Below, in pieces: positions 14,577 to 22,516 of a stretch of DNA of 23,670 nucleotides. The position numbers and the translations under genes were made by a program. Source of the DNA: Cyanobacteria bacterium UBA5018 (GTDB lineage: Bacteria; Cyanobacteriota; Cyanobacteriia; PCC-6307; Cyanobiaceae); assembly GCA_002396505.1 (NCBI GenBank), contig DGYA01000109.1, forward strand, positions 1-23,670, read 5' to 3'. The notes beneath the pieces are model-generated. The model worked only from the letters and a program-made list of their open reading frames with translations, did not search any database and was not told where the DNA came from. Position 1 is the first letter of the stretch. Each line of letters begins with the position of its first letter.

Positions 14577-15749
14577 TTAATACCCGGATGAGCCCGGTGG
14601 TGGGGCGCTTGACGGCATGCGCCTCAGGTAGCTTGTAACAGAAATGGGTTGGGGCTGATTGTACCCCACTGGTAGCCAAATATCGCCGGCACTGGTGGCC
14701 AGGTGCACCTCCCAATTGTAGAAGCCGCGGTAGGCGGCGGGATCTTCTTGCAATAGGGCTGCATAGATGAGTACGGCACGACCGTAGTGGTCGCTGTTGT
14801 TGTAACCCCAGAGGGCCTTGCGGATGTCCTTGAGCCCGCCGCGGCGCACCAGGTAGCGGGCCGCCGCTGGAATCGCATCGCGGGGATTGCGGATATCGCC
14901 CCGGCCGATGCCCGCTTCTGCCCAGGTGCTGGGTAAAAATTGCATCGGTCCAAGGGCGTTTGCCACGGACACACCATCGATGCGGCCCATGGCACTTTCC
15001 ACCAAATTGATTGCCGCCAATACCTCCCAGGCGATCCCTGTACTGGCGGCAGCCTGGTGGTAGTAAGCCAATAATTCTGTCGCCGGCGCTGGGGCCTGCA
15101 CCCGCCAGGCAGGTAGCAGGCTGGGGCGGGCTCGGCCGGCCTGCATTGCTAAAAATTGCCTTCGTGCCTCCAGCTGCCGTTGCGCCACCCGCTGCCACCG
15201 CAGTGGTAACAGCTCCAGCACAGCCTTGGCCAGTGGTTTCCTACGGGCCAACACCCGGTAGATCACCTGCTGCTGATGGCCCAAGTTTGGTAGTAGCGGC
15301 GCCGGGGTGGTTGGCGCCCGCAGGGCCGCTTCCACCCGGCTAAGCAAACTGGCTATCTCCTGGGGTTGCTGGGGCAGGGTTGGGTATTGGCGACCACTGG
15401 CACTGCCATTGCCATTGCCATTGCTATTGCCAGTCAGGGTCGTCTTGCTGGCTGGCGGCGCCGCCTCGGCTAGGGAGCCACTCCAGGCCAGGCCCTGGCC
15501 CATATGCAGCCCCAGCAAGGCCACTGCCAAGCCTCGGAGGCCAGCTTGGAGTGGCTTGCTCCAGAAGTTGGCTTTGATTGAGAACTGGGATTTGCCTAAG
15601 CGTTTTTGCCGGCTCAGCGCCACTGCTGTCTGCGCCACCGCTTGCTGGGCAACTGCTCGCTGGGCCACCCTTTGCTGGGAAACCGCTTGCTGGGCAACTG
15701 ACTGAGGGCCAAGCCCCGCCTGTTGGGATCGCCTTGAGATCACCACCAA
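14577..15749 (-). CDS. Lytic murein transglycosylase, SLT domain
   Basis: This enzyme cleaves peptidoglycan glycan strands with formation of 1,6-anhydro-muramic acid. The SLT catalytic domain spans about residues 222-335. The catalytic Glu251 is in INLVESAMGR, followed by ALGPMQFLPSTWAEAG, NPRDAIPAAARYL and the C-terminal LWGYNNSDHYGRAVL. A hydrophobic segment at 69-90 acts as a signal peptide or anchor. In front of it, residues 18-42 are a five-residue repeat (VAQQA, VSQQR, VAQRA, VAQQA, VAQTA). Translation might instead begin at an in-frame GTG at 15623, which would leave a normal signal peptide and exclude the repeat. Residues 108-115 (NSNGNGNG) are encoded by a hexanucleotide repeat. The gene stands alone and diverges from the FAD enzyme. 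Confidence 0.9.
   Translation of the reverse strand: MVVISRRSQQAGLGPQSVAQQAVSQQRVAQRAVAQQAVAQTAVALSRQKRLGKSQFSIKANFWSKPLQAGLRGLAVALLGLHMGQGLAWSGSLAEAAPPASKTTLTGNSNGNGNGSASGRQYPTLPQQPQEIASLLSRVEAALRAPTTPAPLLPNLGHQQQVIYRVLARRKPLAKAVLELLPLRWQRVAQRQLEARRQFLAMQAGRARPSLLPAWRVQAPAPATELLAYYHQAAASTGIAWEVLAAINLVESAMGRIDGVSVANALGPMQFLPSTWAEAGIGRGDIRNPRDAIPAAARYLVRRGGLKDIRKALWGYNNSDHYGRAVLIYAALLQEDPAAYRGFYNWEVHLATSAGDIWLPVGYNQPQPISVTSYLRRMPSSAPPPGSSGY
15405..15428 (-). repeat. Hexanucleotide microsatellite inside the transglycosylase gene
   Basis: Three GCCATT units plus one GCTATT unit on the plus strand encode Asn-Gly pairs on the minus strand. Being six bases long, changes in copy number would not shift the frame but would alter a flexible linker between the signal segment and the catalytic part. 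Confidence 0.8.
15624..15698 (-). repeat. 15-bp repeat encoding a five-residue motif
   Basis: Five imperfect 15-bp units encode Val-(Ala/Ser)-Gln-(Gln/Arg/Thr)-(Ala/Arg) at residues 18-42 of the annotated transglycosylase. It is not the A(D/N)LXX pentapeptide-repeat family. If the true start lies at 15623, this repeat is in the untranslated leader. Confidence 0.7.
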
Positions 15750-15933
15750 CTCTTCCCTCGCCTGCCTTGATTGTGCTCTGCATCGAGATCCAGCACCGAT
15801 CCCCCTCTCACGCTGGCCTCAGCCCGTAGGCTATTGCAGTAAAGAAGCTCGAGAGGCGGATTGGCGGGCTGTAATTGTTTAGTGCTATGTAGAGCAGATT
15901 GATTATGGCTGGATTTTCCGTACTGATAAGCAT

Positions 15934-16010
15934 GCGCAAATGATAGGCGCGCGCACATGATAGGCATGGGCACATGATAGGCATCGGCACATGGTAGGCA
16001 TGGGCACACC
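15934..16010. repeat. 17-bp tandem repeat, four and a half copies
   Basis: Units of the type GGGCACATGATAGGCAT run at 15934-15950, 15951-15967, 15968-15984 and 15985-16001, with a partial fifth to 16010. The last copies are most alike, and the first is the most diverged. The array sits in the 290-bp region between the divergent transglycosylase and FAD-enzyme genes, ending 30 bp before the latter's start. It could contain operator sites or be a neutral minisatellite. The rest of 15750-15933 holds no gene. Confidence 0.85.
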
Positions 16011-16040
16011 GCCCTGGCGGAATCGGCCTAGCTTCTGGTC

Positions 16041-17150
16041 ATGGCTTATCCCTGCTCTCGAATCGCGGTGGTGGGGGCCGGTAGTTCCGGCCTCTACCTG
16101 GCGCTGTTGCTCCAGCGCGCCGGTCACCAGGTGCGCCTGTTTGAGCGCTCGCCCACTCCCCGCAGCGAGGGCTGCGGCATCTTGCTAGTGGCCGCCGGCG
16201 TGGAGGCAATCGCCGCCAGTGGCGATTCGTCACTTTTGCAGCGGCTGCTGGCGGCGGGCCAACCAGTGGCTCGCTTTGTGGTGCGCAACCTGCGCGGCGA
16301 CACGATCAATGCGGAGGCGGCCAGCCAGGATCCAGGTCGCCAGCCCTCCCTCTTAATTCCCCGCTCCGCCATCCTGGATGCACTTTGGCAGGGCTTTGCT
16401 GCAGAAGATTTCTGCGGCGAGGCCGAGTTGATTGGCTGGCAACAGAGTAACGATCGAGTGGATGCCTTCTTTGCCAATGGCGACATCTGGAGCGGTGATC
16501 TGCTTATCGCTGCCGATGGCATTTTTTCGCGTGTGGCGCCGGTTCTAGTACCTGGCCATAGCTTGAATTACCTGGGTGATCGGGTTTGGCGTGGCGTGGT
16601 GGAAGATGCCCACTTCTGCACCGCTGGCGACTTCTTTGTGTATGCCCGTGGTCGAGGTATCTACGCCAATTTCTTCGATTTGGGTGCTGATAGCAGCGGC
16701 GTGCAGCGCACCCATTGGGGCTTTTTCCACGAGGAACCCCTGCCCGCCAGCCGGGAGCAGCGGCGTCAACTGCTCAGCGAGCCGATCCCCGCCGAAGCCC
16801 TGGCCAAGCTGCATCCAGAAGCCGCGGCCCTGATCGCCGCCACGCTCCCCCAGCAGCTCACGGCCAATTGGTCCTACGACATTGAGCCGCTGCCCCGCCT
16901 TGTTCAGGGTCGTGTGGCCCTGATCGGCGATGCCGCCCACGCGATGAGCTCCTCCCAGGCCCGGGGCATGACCGCCGGCCTGGAGGATGCCCAGGCCCTC
17001 GCCCAGGCCCTGGCCGCCAGCCCCGAGGATCTCCCCTCAGCCCTGCTGGCCTACCAGGCGGAACGCCTGCCCCTGGTGCATAACTACCAAAACCGCAGCC
17101 GCGCGGTGAGCAATCGGGTGGGAAGACGCCGCATTCCAGCAGCAGCCTGA
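16041..17150 (+). CDS. FAD-dependent monooxygenase-like oxidoreductase
   Basis: This 369-residue flavoprotein is of the p-hydroxybenzoate hydroxylase type. It has the N-terminal dinucleotide-binding motif VVGAGSSGLYLALLLQRAG at 10-28 with the acidic strand end LFERS. The DG motif LIAADGIFSRV lies near 155, and the GD motif VALIGDAAHAMSSSQARGM near 293, followed by the helix LEDAQALAQAL. These bind FAD and NAD(P)H in enzymes that hydroxylate or oxidise aromatic, quinone or related substrates. The substrate of this one is unknown; without neighbours of a pathway, no assignment is made. No membrane segments are present. The start ATG 16041 is close to the nucleotide-binding strand, as is usual. 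Confidence 0.85.
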   Translation: MAYPCSRIAVVGAGSSGLYLALLLQRAGHQVRLFERSPTPRSEGCGILLVAAGVEAIAASGDSSLLQRLLAAGQPVARFVVRNLRGDTINAEAASQDPGRQPSLLIPRSAILDALWQGFAAEDFCGEAELIGWQQSNDRVDAFFANGDIWSGDLLIAADGIFSRVAPVLVPGHSLNYLGDRVWRGVVEDAHFCTAGDFFVYARGRGIYANFFDLGADSSGVQRTHWGFFHEEPLPASREQRRQLLSEPIPAEALAKLHPEAAALIAATLPQQLTANWSYDIEPLPRLVQGRVALIGDAAHAMSSSQARGMTAGLEDAQALAQALAASPEDLPSALLAYQAERLPLVHNYQNRSRAVSNRVGRRRIPAAA

Positions 17151-17394
17151 GTCAGGCGGCTGTGGAAAAACTGCCTGATTCCTGGGGAAAACTCCGAAAT
17201 AAAGCGTAAAACGGGGGAAAAGCCAGCAAAGTAGTTGACAAATGCAGCTTTTCCAGTGGCTGTAGCCCTGGCTACCATCTAGCCCTGCCTGGGAAGCTCA
17301 GCAAAGCGATCACCAGTCCGGCGGGCCCCATGGGGCGGCAATTCACCTGCGCGGGGGCTGCGGGGAAATGCTGCGGGATGCAGGCCAGGCAGGT
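17151..17394. promoter_or_regulatory. Cluster of DnaA-box-like motifs in a convergent gap
   Basis: TGTGGAAAA at 17161-17169 is the exact reverse complement of the cyanobacterial DnaA box TTTTCCACA. Related copies follow: TGGGGAAAA at 17183-17191 (one change), GGGGGAAAA at 17213-17221 (two changes) and TTTTCCAGT at 17249-17257 (two changes, other strand). The flanking genes converge, so promoters are not expected here. A TCAGGC/GCCTGA stem (17152-17157, 17173-17178) could help terminate the FAD-enzyme transcript. No gene is seen in the remaining sequence. Confidence 0.4.
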
Positions 17395-18108
17395 TCAGCG
17401 TTTGGCCAGATCGCGCACGCTGGCCACACCGTCCTGGATCTCTCCCACCAGCACCTGGTCGGTGATGTTCACGAACAGCCCGTTCTCCAATACCCCGGGC
17501 AGGTTGTTGATCTCCCGCTCCAAACCCACCGGATCGGCGATGCCACCGGCGAATTTCACATCCAACACCAGATTGCCCTGGTCGGTCACCACCGGGCCGG
17601 CCTTGCGCTGGGCCATCCGCAGCTGGGCTTCTCCAGCCAACTCCAGCAATTGACCCTGCACCTGCCGCCAGGCGCCGGGCAGCACCTCCACCGGCAGCAG
17701 GAAGCCCAGGTTCAACCGCTCCACCAACTTGCTGGCATCCACCACCACCACAAAGCGATCGGCCCTGCGGGCCACCAGCTTCTCTTGCACGTGACAGGCG
17801 CCACCGCCCTTGATCAGCTGGAAGTCGGGATCCACCTCGTCGGCACCGTCGATGGCCAGGTCGATGCGCTCAATCGCATTGAGGCTCTTGAGCGGAATGC
17901 CCAATTCGGCGGCCAGCACCTCCCCCTGGAAGGAGGTGGTCACGCCGGTGATGTCCTGCAGCTCGCCACTTTGCAGCTTGGCCCCCAGGGAGCGGATCAT
18001 CAGGGCCGCCGTGGAGCCTGACCCCAGACCAACCACCATGCCGCTACGAATCTGCTCGGTGGCGGCCTCGGCCACCGCTTGCTTCATCTGGTCTTGCAGA
18101 TCCGACAT
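17395..18108 (-). CDS. rpiA: Ribose-5-phosphate isomerase A
   Basis: RpiA interconverts ribose-5-phosphate and ribulose-5-phosphate in the Calvin cycle and the pentose phosphate pathway, in the cytoplasm. The protein has 237 residues, normal for the family. Substrate-binding GLGSGSTA is at 27-34. DGADEVD includes Asp87 and Asp90, KGGGACHVQEK has Lys100, and the catalytic base Glu109 is at the same spacing as in the E. coli enzyme. The C-terminus has the usual NLPGVLENGLF and ITDQVLVGE segments. It follows the HtrA-type protease gene by 46 bp on the same strand and is probably the last gene of that operon. The start ATG 18108 is well supported by alignment to the family. Confidence 0.96.
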   Translation of the reverse strand: MSDLQDQMKQAVAEAATEQIRSGMVVGLGSGSTAALMIRSLGAKLQSGELQDITGVTTSFQGEVLAAELGIPLKSLNAIERIDLAIDGADEVDPDFQLIKGGGACHVQEKLVARRADRFVVVVDASKLVERLNLGFLLPVEVLPGAWRQVQGQLLELAGEAQLRMAQRKAGPVVTDQGNLVLDVKFAGGIADPVGLEREINNLPGVLENGLFVNITDQVLVGEIQDGVASVRDLAKR

Positions 18109-18154
18109 CGGTGCTTCGCCATCTGGGGCGCGACCGTAGCAAGGGCCGAGGACC

Positions 18155-19348
18155 TTAACCAGGCTTGGGCAGGGCGGCGGGCCGAATCGTGAGCTTCATT
18201 TGCTTTTGGGCACGGATCACACTCAGGGCCAGCGGTTCGCCGACGCTGGAGCGCTCCACCTGCCGCAACAGGCTGGCCGGATCGCCCACCGGTTGCTCCG
18301 CTGCCGCCACCACCAAATCGCCGCGGCGCAGTCCGGCCGCTTGGGCTGGGCTGTCCTCCAGCACCCGCTGCACCAGGGCGCCATCTCGCTCCGGCAATTG
18401 CAGCAGCGCGTTGGGGTCGCTGTTGTTTGCCCGGGCCTGGCGGGCGGTTAGCGGTACCAGCTGCAGGCCCAGGTAGGGATGCACCACCTGGCCGCCATCG
18501 GCCAGTTGCAGGGCCACCCGCCGGGCCAAATTGATCGGGATGGCAAAGCCGAGGCCGGCCCCGGGCCCGGATCGCACCAAGGTGTTGATGCCGATCACCT
18601 CCCCGGCTGAATTAACCAGCGGTCCGCCGGAGTTACCCGGGTTGATGGCGGCATCGGTCTGGATCAAATCCAGCCTTTTGTCACTAAAGCCGAGGCTGTT
18701 GATATCCCGATGCAGGCTGCTGACAATGCCGAGGGTCACCGTGCGCTCCAGGCCATAGGGACTGCCCAGGGCGATCGCCCAATCCCCCACCTCCAGGGCT
18801 TCTGAATCCCCAAGCGCTGCCGCCGCCAACTGCCGCTGGCCCTCCAGCTTCACCAGGGCGAGATCGGTGACTGAATCAGCCCCCACCACCTGGCCGTCCA
18901 GCTGCCGCCCATCGGCCAGGGTCACCTCCACCAGATCCACCGCATCCACCACGTGGGCGTTGGTGAGCACCAGCCCCCTGGCGGCGTCGATAACCACCCC
19001 GGATCCCTGGCCCCGCTCCCGCATCGAATTGGAGGGATCGCCGAATAGATCCCGCAGCAGCGGATCCAGCATCGCCGGATCAAATTGCTGGCGGCTCACC
19101 TGGCGCTCGGTGTCGATCCGCACCACCGCCGGCGCCACCGCCCGGGCTGCGGCGGCGACAAAACTGTGGGCACTTGGCGATTGGCTGGCAGCACTGGCAC
19201 CTGTCGCAAATGGTGCCGTACTTGCCGCCAGGGCAGTGCTGGTGGCTGGCTGGGAGGAGGCCGGCAGCTCAGCGCTGGTGAGGGCCGCCGCCGGCATCGG
19301 CACCAGTAAAACCAGGGCCAAAATGAAGCCGATCAGGGCGCGAATCAC
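18155..19348 (-). CDS. HtrA/DegP-type serine protease with PDZ domain
   Basis: This exported serine endoprotease and chaperone degrades damaged proteins in the periplasm or thylakoid lumen; cyanobacteria usually have several (HtrA, HhoA, HhoB). From the GTG at 19348 it has about 397 residues with a signal peptide (hydrophobic 4-20, AAA near 21). The trypsin-like domain has His132 (LTNAHVVD), Asp162 (TDLALVKLEG) and Ser240 (PGNSGGPL). One PDZ domain covers about 291-390 (YLGLQLVPL, GLRRGDLVV). A longer frame extends upstream to 19678, but it overlaps the metallophosphoesterase gene and is not plausible; the GTG start is 49 bp after that gene's stop. It is the second gene of the probable three-gene operon. 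Which of the three paralogues it is cannot be decided. Confidence 0.92.
   Translation of the reverse strand: MIRALIGFILALVLLVPMPAAALTSAELPASSQPATSTALAASTAPFATGASAASQSPSAHSFVAAAARAVAPAVVRIDTERQVSRQQFDPAMLDPLLRDLFGDPSNSMRERGQGSGVVIDAARGLVLTNAHVVDAVDLVEVTLADGRQLDGQVVGADSVTDLALVKLEGQRQLAAAALGDSEALEVGDWAIALGSPYGLERTVTLGIVSSLHRDINSLGFSDKRLDLIQTDAAINPGNSGGPLVNSAGEVIGINTLVRSGPGAGLGFAIPINLARRVALQLADGGQVVHPYLGLQLVPLTARQARANNSDPNALLQLPERDGALVQRVLEDSPAQAAGLRRGDLVVAAAEQPVGDPASLLRQVERSSVGEPLALSVIRAQKQMKLTIRPAALPKPG
18771..18778. other. HIP1 octamer
   Basis: GCGATCGC, the highly iterated palindrome of many cyanobacterial genomes, occurs here inside the protease gene. I noticed no further exact copy, which suggests a lineage where HIP1 is not over-represented. 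Confidence 0.7.
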
Positions 19349-19397
19349 GGCGGCGGCAGCTCTCTGGAGGTGAGCTGAGGCTAGGGGCCCCGGCCAG

Positions 19398-20159
19398 CTA
19401 CCAGCGCAGCAGCCGCTGCCGCCAGGCCCCCGAGGCCTCCAGTTGCAGCCAGCGGCCGCCGGGATCCTGGGGGCGCCCGAGGGGACAGGCCTGCACTGCC
19501 GGGAAGCTGCACAGGGTTGATGGACAGCCGAGCAGGGCCACCGGTTCGAGCCCCGCCGCCCGACCCGGCAGCCAGCCCTGCCAGTGCTGGTGGATGTGGC
19601 CGAACAGCACCGCCCGCAAGCCAGGCACTGCCGCCAGGCATTGCAGCAGTTGGCGGCCGTCCCCCAGGGCGATGGCATCCAGGCCTGGATCGCCGATCGC
19701 CAGCGGCGGGTGGTGCAGCGCCACCAGCGTCGCTCGATCGGGGGCGCTGGCCAGTTGCCCTGCCAGCCAGGCCAACTGGCTTTCCCCCAGCCAGCCGCCG
19801 ATCTGGCCGGCCCGATGGCTGTCGAGCAGCACCAACCTGCAGCCGTGGTGATCGATTACCGCCGGTGCCACCATCGCCGAGCGCGCCAGCGCCATCCGCA
19901 GCAGGGCCGGCTGGTCGTGGTTGCCCGGCAGCAGAGCCACAGGCCGCTGCACCGCCCGCTCCGCCAGCAACTCCCGCAGCCTGGCGTAGCCGCCCCAGGA
20001 TTCGTCCTGGCAGAGGTCGCCGCTGAGCAGCAATAGGTCGTGGGGTTGCGGCCCCGCCCGCTCCAGGGCCAGCCGCAACCGGGCCAGGGGCTGCACCTGG
20101 CGATAAACGCCACTGGGGTCGGCCAGAAGATGGGGATCGCTGAGCTGTAGCAACCGCAT
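19398..20159 (-). CDS. Calcineurin-like metallophosphoesterase (CpdA-like)
   Basis: This 253-residue two-metal phosphoesterase shows all five metal-binding blocks in order: LSDPHL (Asp8, His10), SGDLCQDE (Asp48), LPGNHD (Asn80, His81), ALHHPPL (His149) and FGHIHQ (His188, His190). It resembles the cyclic-nucleotide phosphodiesterase CpdA group, but related proteins hydrolyse other phosphodiesters, so the substrate remains open. No signal peptide is visible. The frame reaches back to 20408, over the divergent neighbour; ATG 20159 is chosen because it begins right at the first conserved strand (ATG 20195 is possible). It is the first gene of the probable operon with the HtrA-type protease and rpiA. 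Confidence 0.88.
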   Translation of the reverse strand: MRLLQLSDPHLLADPSGVYRQVQPLARLRLALERAGPQPHDLLLLSGDLCQDESWGGYARLRELLAERAVQRPVALLPGNHDQPALLRMALARSAMVAPAVIDHHGCRLVLLDSHRAGQIGGWLGESQLAWLAGQLASAPDRATLVALHHPPLAIGDPGLDAIALGDGRQLLQCLAAVPGLRAVLFGHIHQHWQGWLPGRAAGLEPVALLGCPSTLCSFPAVQACPLGRPQDPGGRWLQLEASGAWRQRLLRW

Positions 20160-20193
20160 CGGATTAAGTTGCTCGCAGTGCACATGCCTTGCC

Positions 20194-20475
20194 ATGGTGG
20201 CTATCCCTCCCGGCGAACGCCGTCGCTGCAGCCTCTGCCAGGTGGAAATCCAGGGCATGACAGGCGGCGTTGATCTGGTGCACTTCTCCCAGGGCGCCCC
20301 CGGCAGCCGCGCCAAGCTCTGGGCGCGGGTGTGCCAGTACCTGCGGAGCGATGAGCAGAAGTGCCAGTGCATCAACCAGGACAGCAACCTGGTGGGCAAG
20401 GTGGTCAAGAGTGATTACTACGACGAGGCTCCGGTGATCGAGCTCAGTGGTTTCAGTGAATCCGGGCCGGCCTGA
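20194..20475 (+). CDS. Small conserved-looking protein of unknown function upstream of rimP
   Basis: The frame gives 93 residues from ATG 20194. Its core includes VDLVHFSQGAPGSRAKLWAR, followed by VCQYLRSDEQ, and five cysteines occur overall (CSLC near the start, one in VCQYL, then CQC). I do not know a named family. A second Met at 20257 would give 72 residues, remove the first CxxC pair, and widen the divergent promoter space from 34 to 97 bp, so it is a serious alternative. The stop lies 6 bp before rimP, so it belongs to the rimP-nusA-ylxR-infB operon. Confidence 0.6.
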   Translation: MVAIPPGERRRCSLCQVEIQGMTGGVDLVHFSQGAPGSRAKLWARVCQYLRSDEQKCQCINQDSNLVGKVVKSDYYDEAPVIELSGFSESGPA

Positions 20476-20481
20476 ACCCCT

Positions 20482-20955
20482 ATGGCCCATCCCCTGATCC
20501 CCCAGCTCGAGGCCCTGGCCAAAGACCTGCTCACCCAGGCTGGCTACGAGCTGCGCGGCGTGCAGCTCCACAGTCACCGCATTCCGCTGACACTGCAGGT
20601 GCTGGTGCAAAAGGCCGATGGCAGCGACATCAGTCTTGATGAGTGCGCCAGCTTGAGCGCCCCCCTGGGCGAGGCCATTGAGGCGGCCGAGCTGCTCCCT
20701 GGCGCCTATGTTTTGGAGATCAGCAGTCCCGGCATCGGCGAGGAACTGCACGACGATCGTGATTTCCGCAGCTTTCGCGGTTTTCCGGTGGAGGTGCTGT
20801 TCCGAGATGGCAAGGGCGCTGAGACCAGGCGCGAGGGCCTACTGCTCGAGCGCGATGCGGAGGCTGTGCATCTCAACCTGCGGGGGCGCCCTCTGCGCAT
20901 CCCCCGCGACGAGGTGATCGCCGTGCGCCTGGTGACCGCCTCCGGCGACAGCTGA
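20482..20955 (+). CDS. rimP: Ribosome maturation factor RimP
   Basis: RimP binds the immature 30S subunit and assists late assembly steps around protein S12. The protein has 157 residues, typical for the family. The N-terminal domain includes QLEALAKDLL and the beta-strand LTLQVLVQKADG, followed by ISLDECASLS. The conserved link YVLEISSPGIGEEL leads to the C-terminal SH3-like domain (FRSFRGFPVEV to RIPRDEVIAVRLV). The position directly before nusA and near infB is the classical bacterial order. The gene starts 6 bp after the preceding small gene. Confidence 0.95.
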   Translation: MAHPLIPQLEALAKDLLTQAGYELRGVQLHSHRIPLTLQVLVQKADGSDISLDECASLSAPLGEAIEAAELLPGAYVLEISSPGIGEELHDDRDFRSFRGFPVEVLFRDGKGAETRREGLLLERDAEAVHLNLRGRPLRIPRDEVIAVRLVTASGDS

Positions 20956-20999
20956 TCGCTTGCGCCTAGACGTGAGCTCAGCATCGCCCCTGATTTCCC

Positions 21000-21026
21000 C
21001 ACAACTGAAAAACCCGCACAACTGAA
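21000..21026 (+). repeat. 10-bp direct repeat before nusA
   Basis: CACAACTGAA occurs at 21000-21009 and 21017-21026, with starts 17 bp apart. The second copy ends 5 bp before the nusA ATG. The position in the 76-bp rimP-nusA gap makes a role in nusA translation or regulation conceivable, but duplication without function is equally possible. Confidence 0.5.
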
Positions 21027-21031
21027 CAGTC

Positions 21032-22516
21032 ATGGCCCTGGTCTTGCTCCCCGGTCTGAACACCTTGATCGAGGACATCAGCGACGAGAAGAAGCTGCCC
21101 GCCACGGTGGTGGAAGCCGCCCTGCGGGAGGCCCTGCTCAAGGGATACGAGCGCTATCGGCGAACCCTCTACATCGGCATCAGCGAAGATCCTTTCGAAG
21201 AGGATTATTTCTCTAATTTTGATGTGCAGCTTGACCTCGATGAAGAGGGCTATCGGGTGCTTGCATCCAAGATAATCGTAGATGAGGTGGAGAGCGAAGA
21301 CCATCAAATTGCCCTGGAAGAAGTGCAGCAGGTGGCCGATGATGCCCAGATCGGGGACACGGTGGTACTCGATGTCACGCCGGAAAAGGACGATTTTGGG
21401 CGCATGGCTGCAGCCACCACCAAGCAGGTGCTGGCCCAGAAGCTGCGCGATCAACAGCGGCGCATGATCCAGGAGGAGTTCGCGGATCTGGAGGATCCGG
21501 TGCTCACCGCCCGCGTTATCCGCTTTGAGCGCCAGAGCGTGATCATGGCCGTCAGTAGCGGCCTTGGTCGCCCTGAAGTGGAGGCCGAGCTGCCCCGCCG
21601 CGACCAGTTGCCCAACGACAACTACCGCGCTAACGCCACCTTCAAGGTGTTTCTTAAGGAGGTGAGCGAGGTGCCTAGAAGGGGGCCTCAGCTATTTGTG
21701 AGCCGCGCTAATGCCGGCCTGGTTGTTTATCTATTTGAAAACGAGGTGCCCGAAATCCAAGAGGGTGCGGTGCGCATCGTGGCTGTGGCCCGTGAGGCAA
21801 ATCCCCCCAGCCGCTCGGTGGGACCGCGCACCAAGGTGGCGGTGGACAGCGTCGAGCGGGAGGTCGATCCCGTCGGTGCCTGCATCGGCGCCCGTGGCTC
21901 CCGTATCCAGCAGGTGGTCAATGAGCTACGTGGCGAGAAGATCGACGTGATTCGTTGGTCGGCTGATGCCGGCCAATACATAGCCAACTCCCTCAGCCCC
22001 GCCCGGGTGGATCGGGTGCGTTTGGTGGATCCAGATGGTCACCACGCCCACGTGCTGGTGCCCCCGGATCAGCTGAGCCTGGCGATCGGCCGCGAGGGCC
22101 AGAACGTGCGCCTGGCGGCGCGTCTCACCGGCTGGAAGATCGATATCAAAAATGCCAACGAGTACGACCAGGGCACGGAAGATGCCACCGTGGCCAACCT
22201 GATCTCCCTGCGCCAGGAGGAGGAGGCCCTGCAGGCGGAAGCGGATGCCCGCCTGGCTGCGGAGCAGGCCGCTAGGGCCGCCGAGGATGCCCGCCTGCGG
22301 GAGCTCTACCCCCTGCCAGAAGACGAGGAAGATGAATACGAAGCCCAGGCGGAGGGGAGTGCTGCGGAGCCGGATGTCGCAGACCCTGAAGCTGAGTTGG
22401 TGGCTGAAGCCGCAGACCCTGATGCCGAGCCTGCTGATGCCGAGCCAGCTGCAGACGAGTCCCCTGAGGATGAGCCAGCTGACGATGAGTCAGCTGAGGA
22501 GGAGGAGATCCGGTGA
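21032..22516 (+). CDS. nusA: Transcription termination/antitermination protein NusA
   Basis: NusA binds RNA polymerase and nascent RNA, modulating pausing, termination and antitermination. The 494-residue protein shows the N-terminal polymerase-binding domain (1-130) and an S1 domain (about 135-200). KH1 is around GACIGARGSRIQQVV (near 282), and KH2 is around LAIGREGQNVRLAARLTGW (near 350). Instead of the acidic helical repeats of enterobacteria it ends in a low-complexity tail from about 415, rich in Asp, Glu, Ala and Pro. The stop overlaps the GTG start of ylxR (GTGA), so the two are translationally coupled. Confidence 0.96.
   Translation: MALVLLPGLNTLIEDISDEKKLPATVVEAALREALLKGYERYRRTLYIGISEDPFEEDYFSNFDVQLDLDEEGYRVLASKIIVDEVESEDHQIALEEVQQVADDAQIGDTVVLDVTPEKDDFGRMAAATTKQVLAQKLRDQQRRMIQEEFADLEDPVLTARVIRFERQSVIMAVSSGLGRPEVEAELPRRDQLPNDNYRANATFKVFLKEVSEVPRRGPQLFVSRANAGLVVYLFENEVPEIQEGAVRIVAVAREANPPSRSVGPRTKVAVDSVEREVDPVGACIGARGSRIQQVVNELRGEKIDVIRWSADAGQYIANSLSPARVDRVRLVDPDGHHAHVLVPPDQLSLAIGREGQNVRLAARLTGWKIDIKNANEYDQGTEDATVANLISLRQEEEALQAEADARLAAEQAARAAEDARLRELYPLPEDEEDEYEAQAEGSAAEPDVADPEAELVAEAADPDAEPADAEPAADESPEDEPADDESAEEEEIR

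Noticed and set aside
17235..17240. TTGACA as a -35 promoter box
   Set aside because: No acceptable -10 box lies 16-18 bp downstream, and the gap is between convergent genes.
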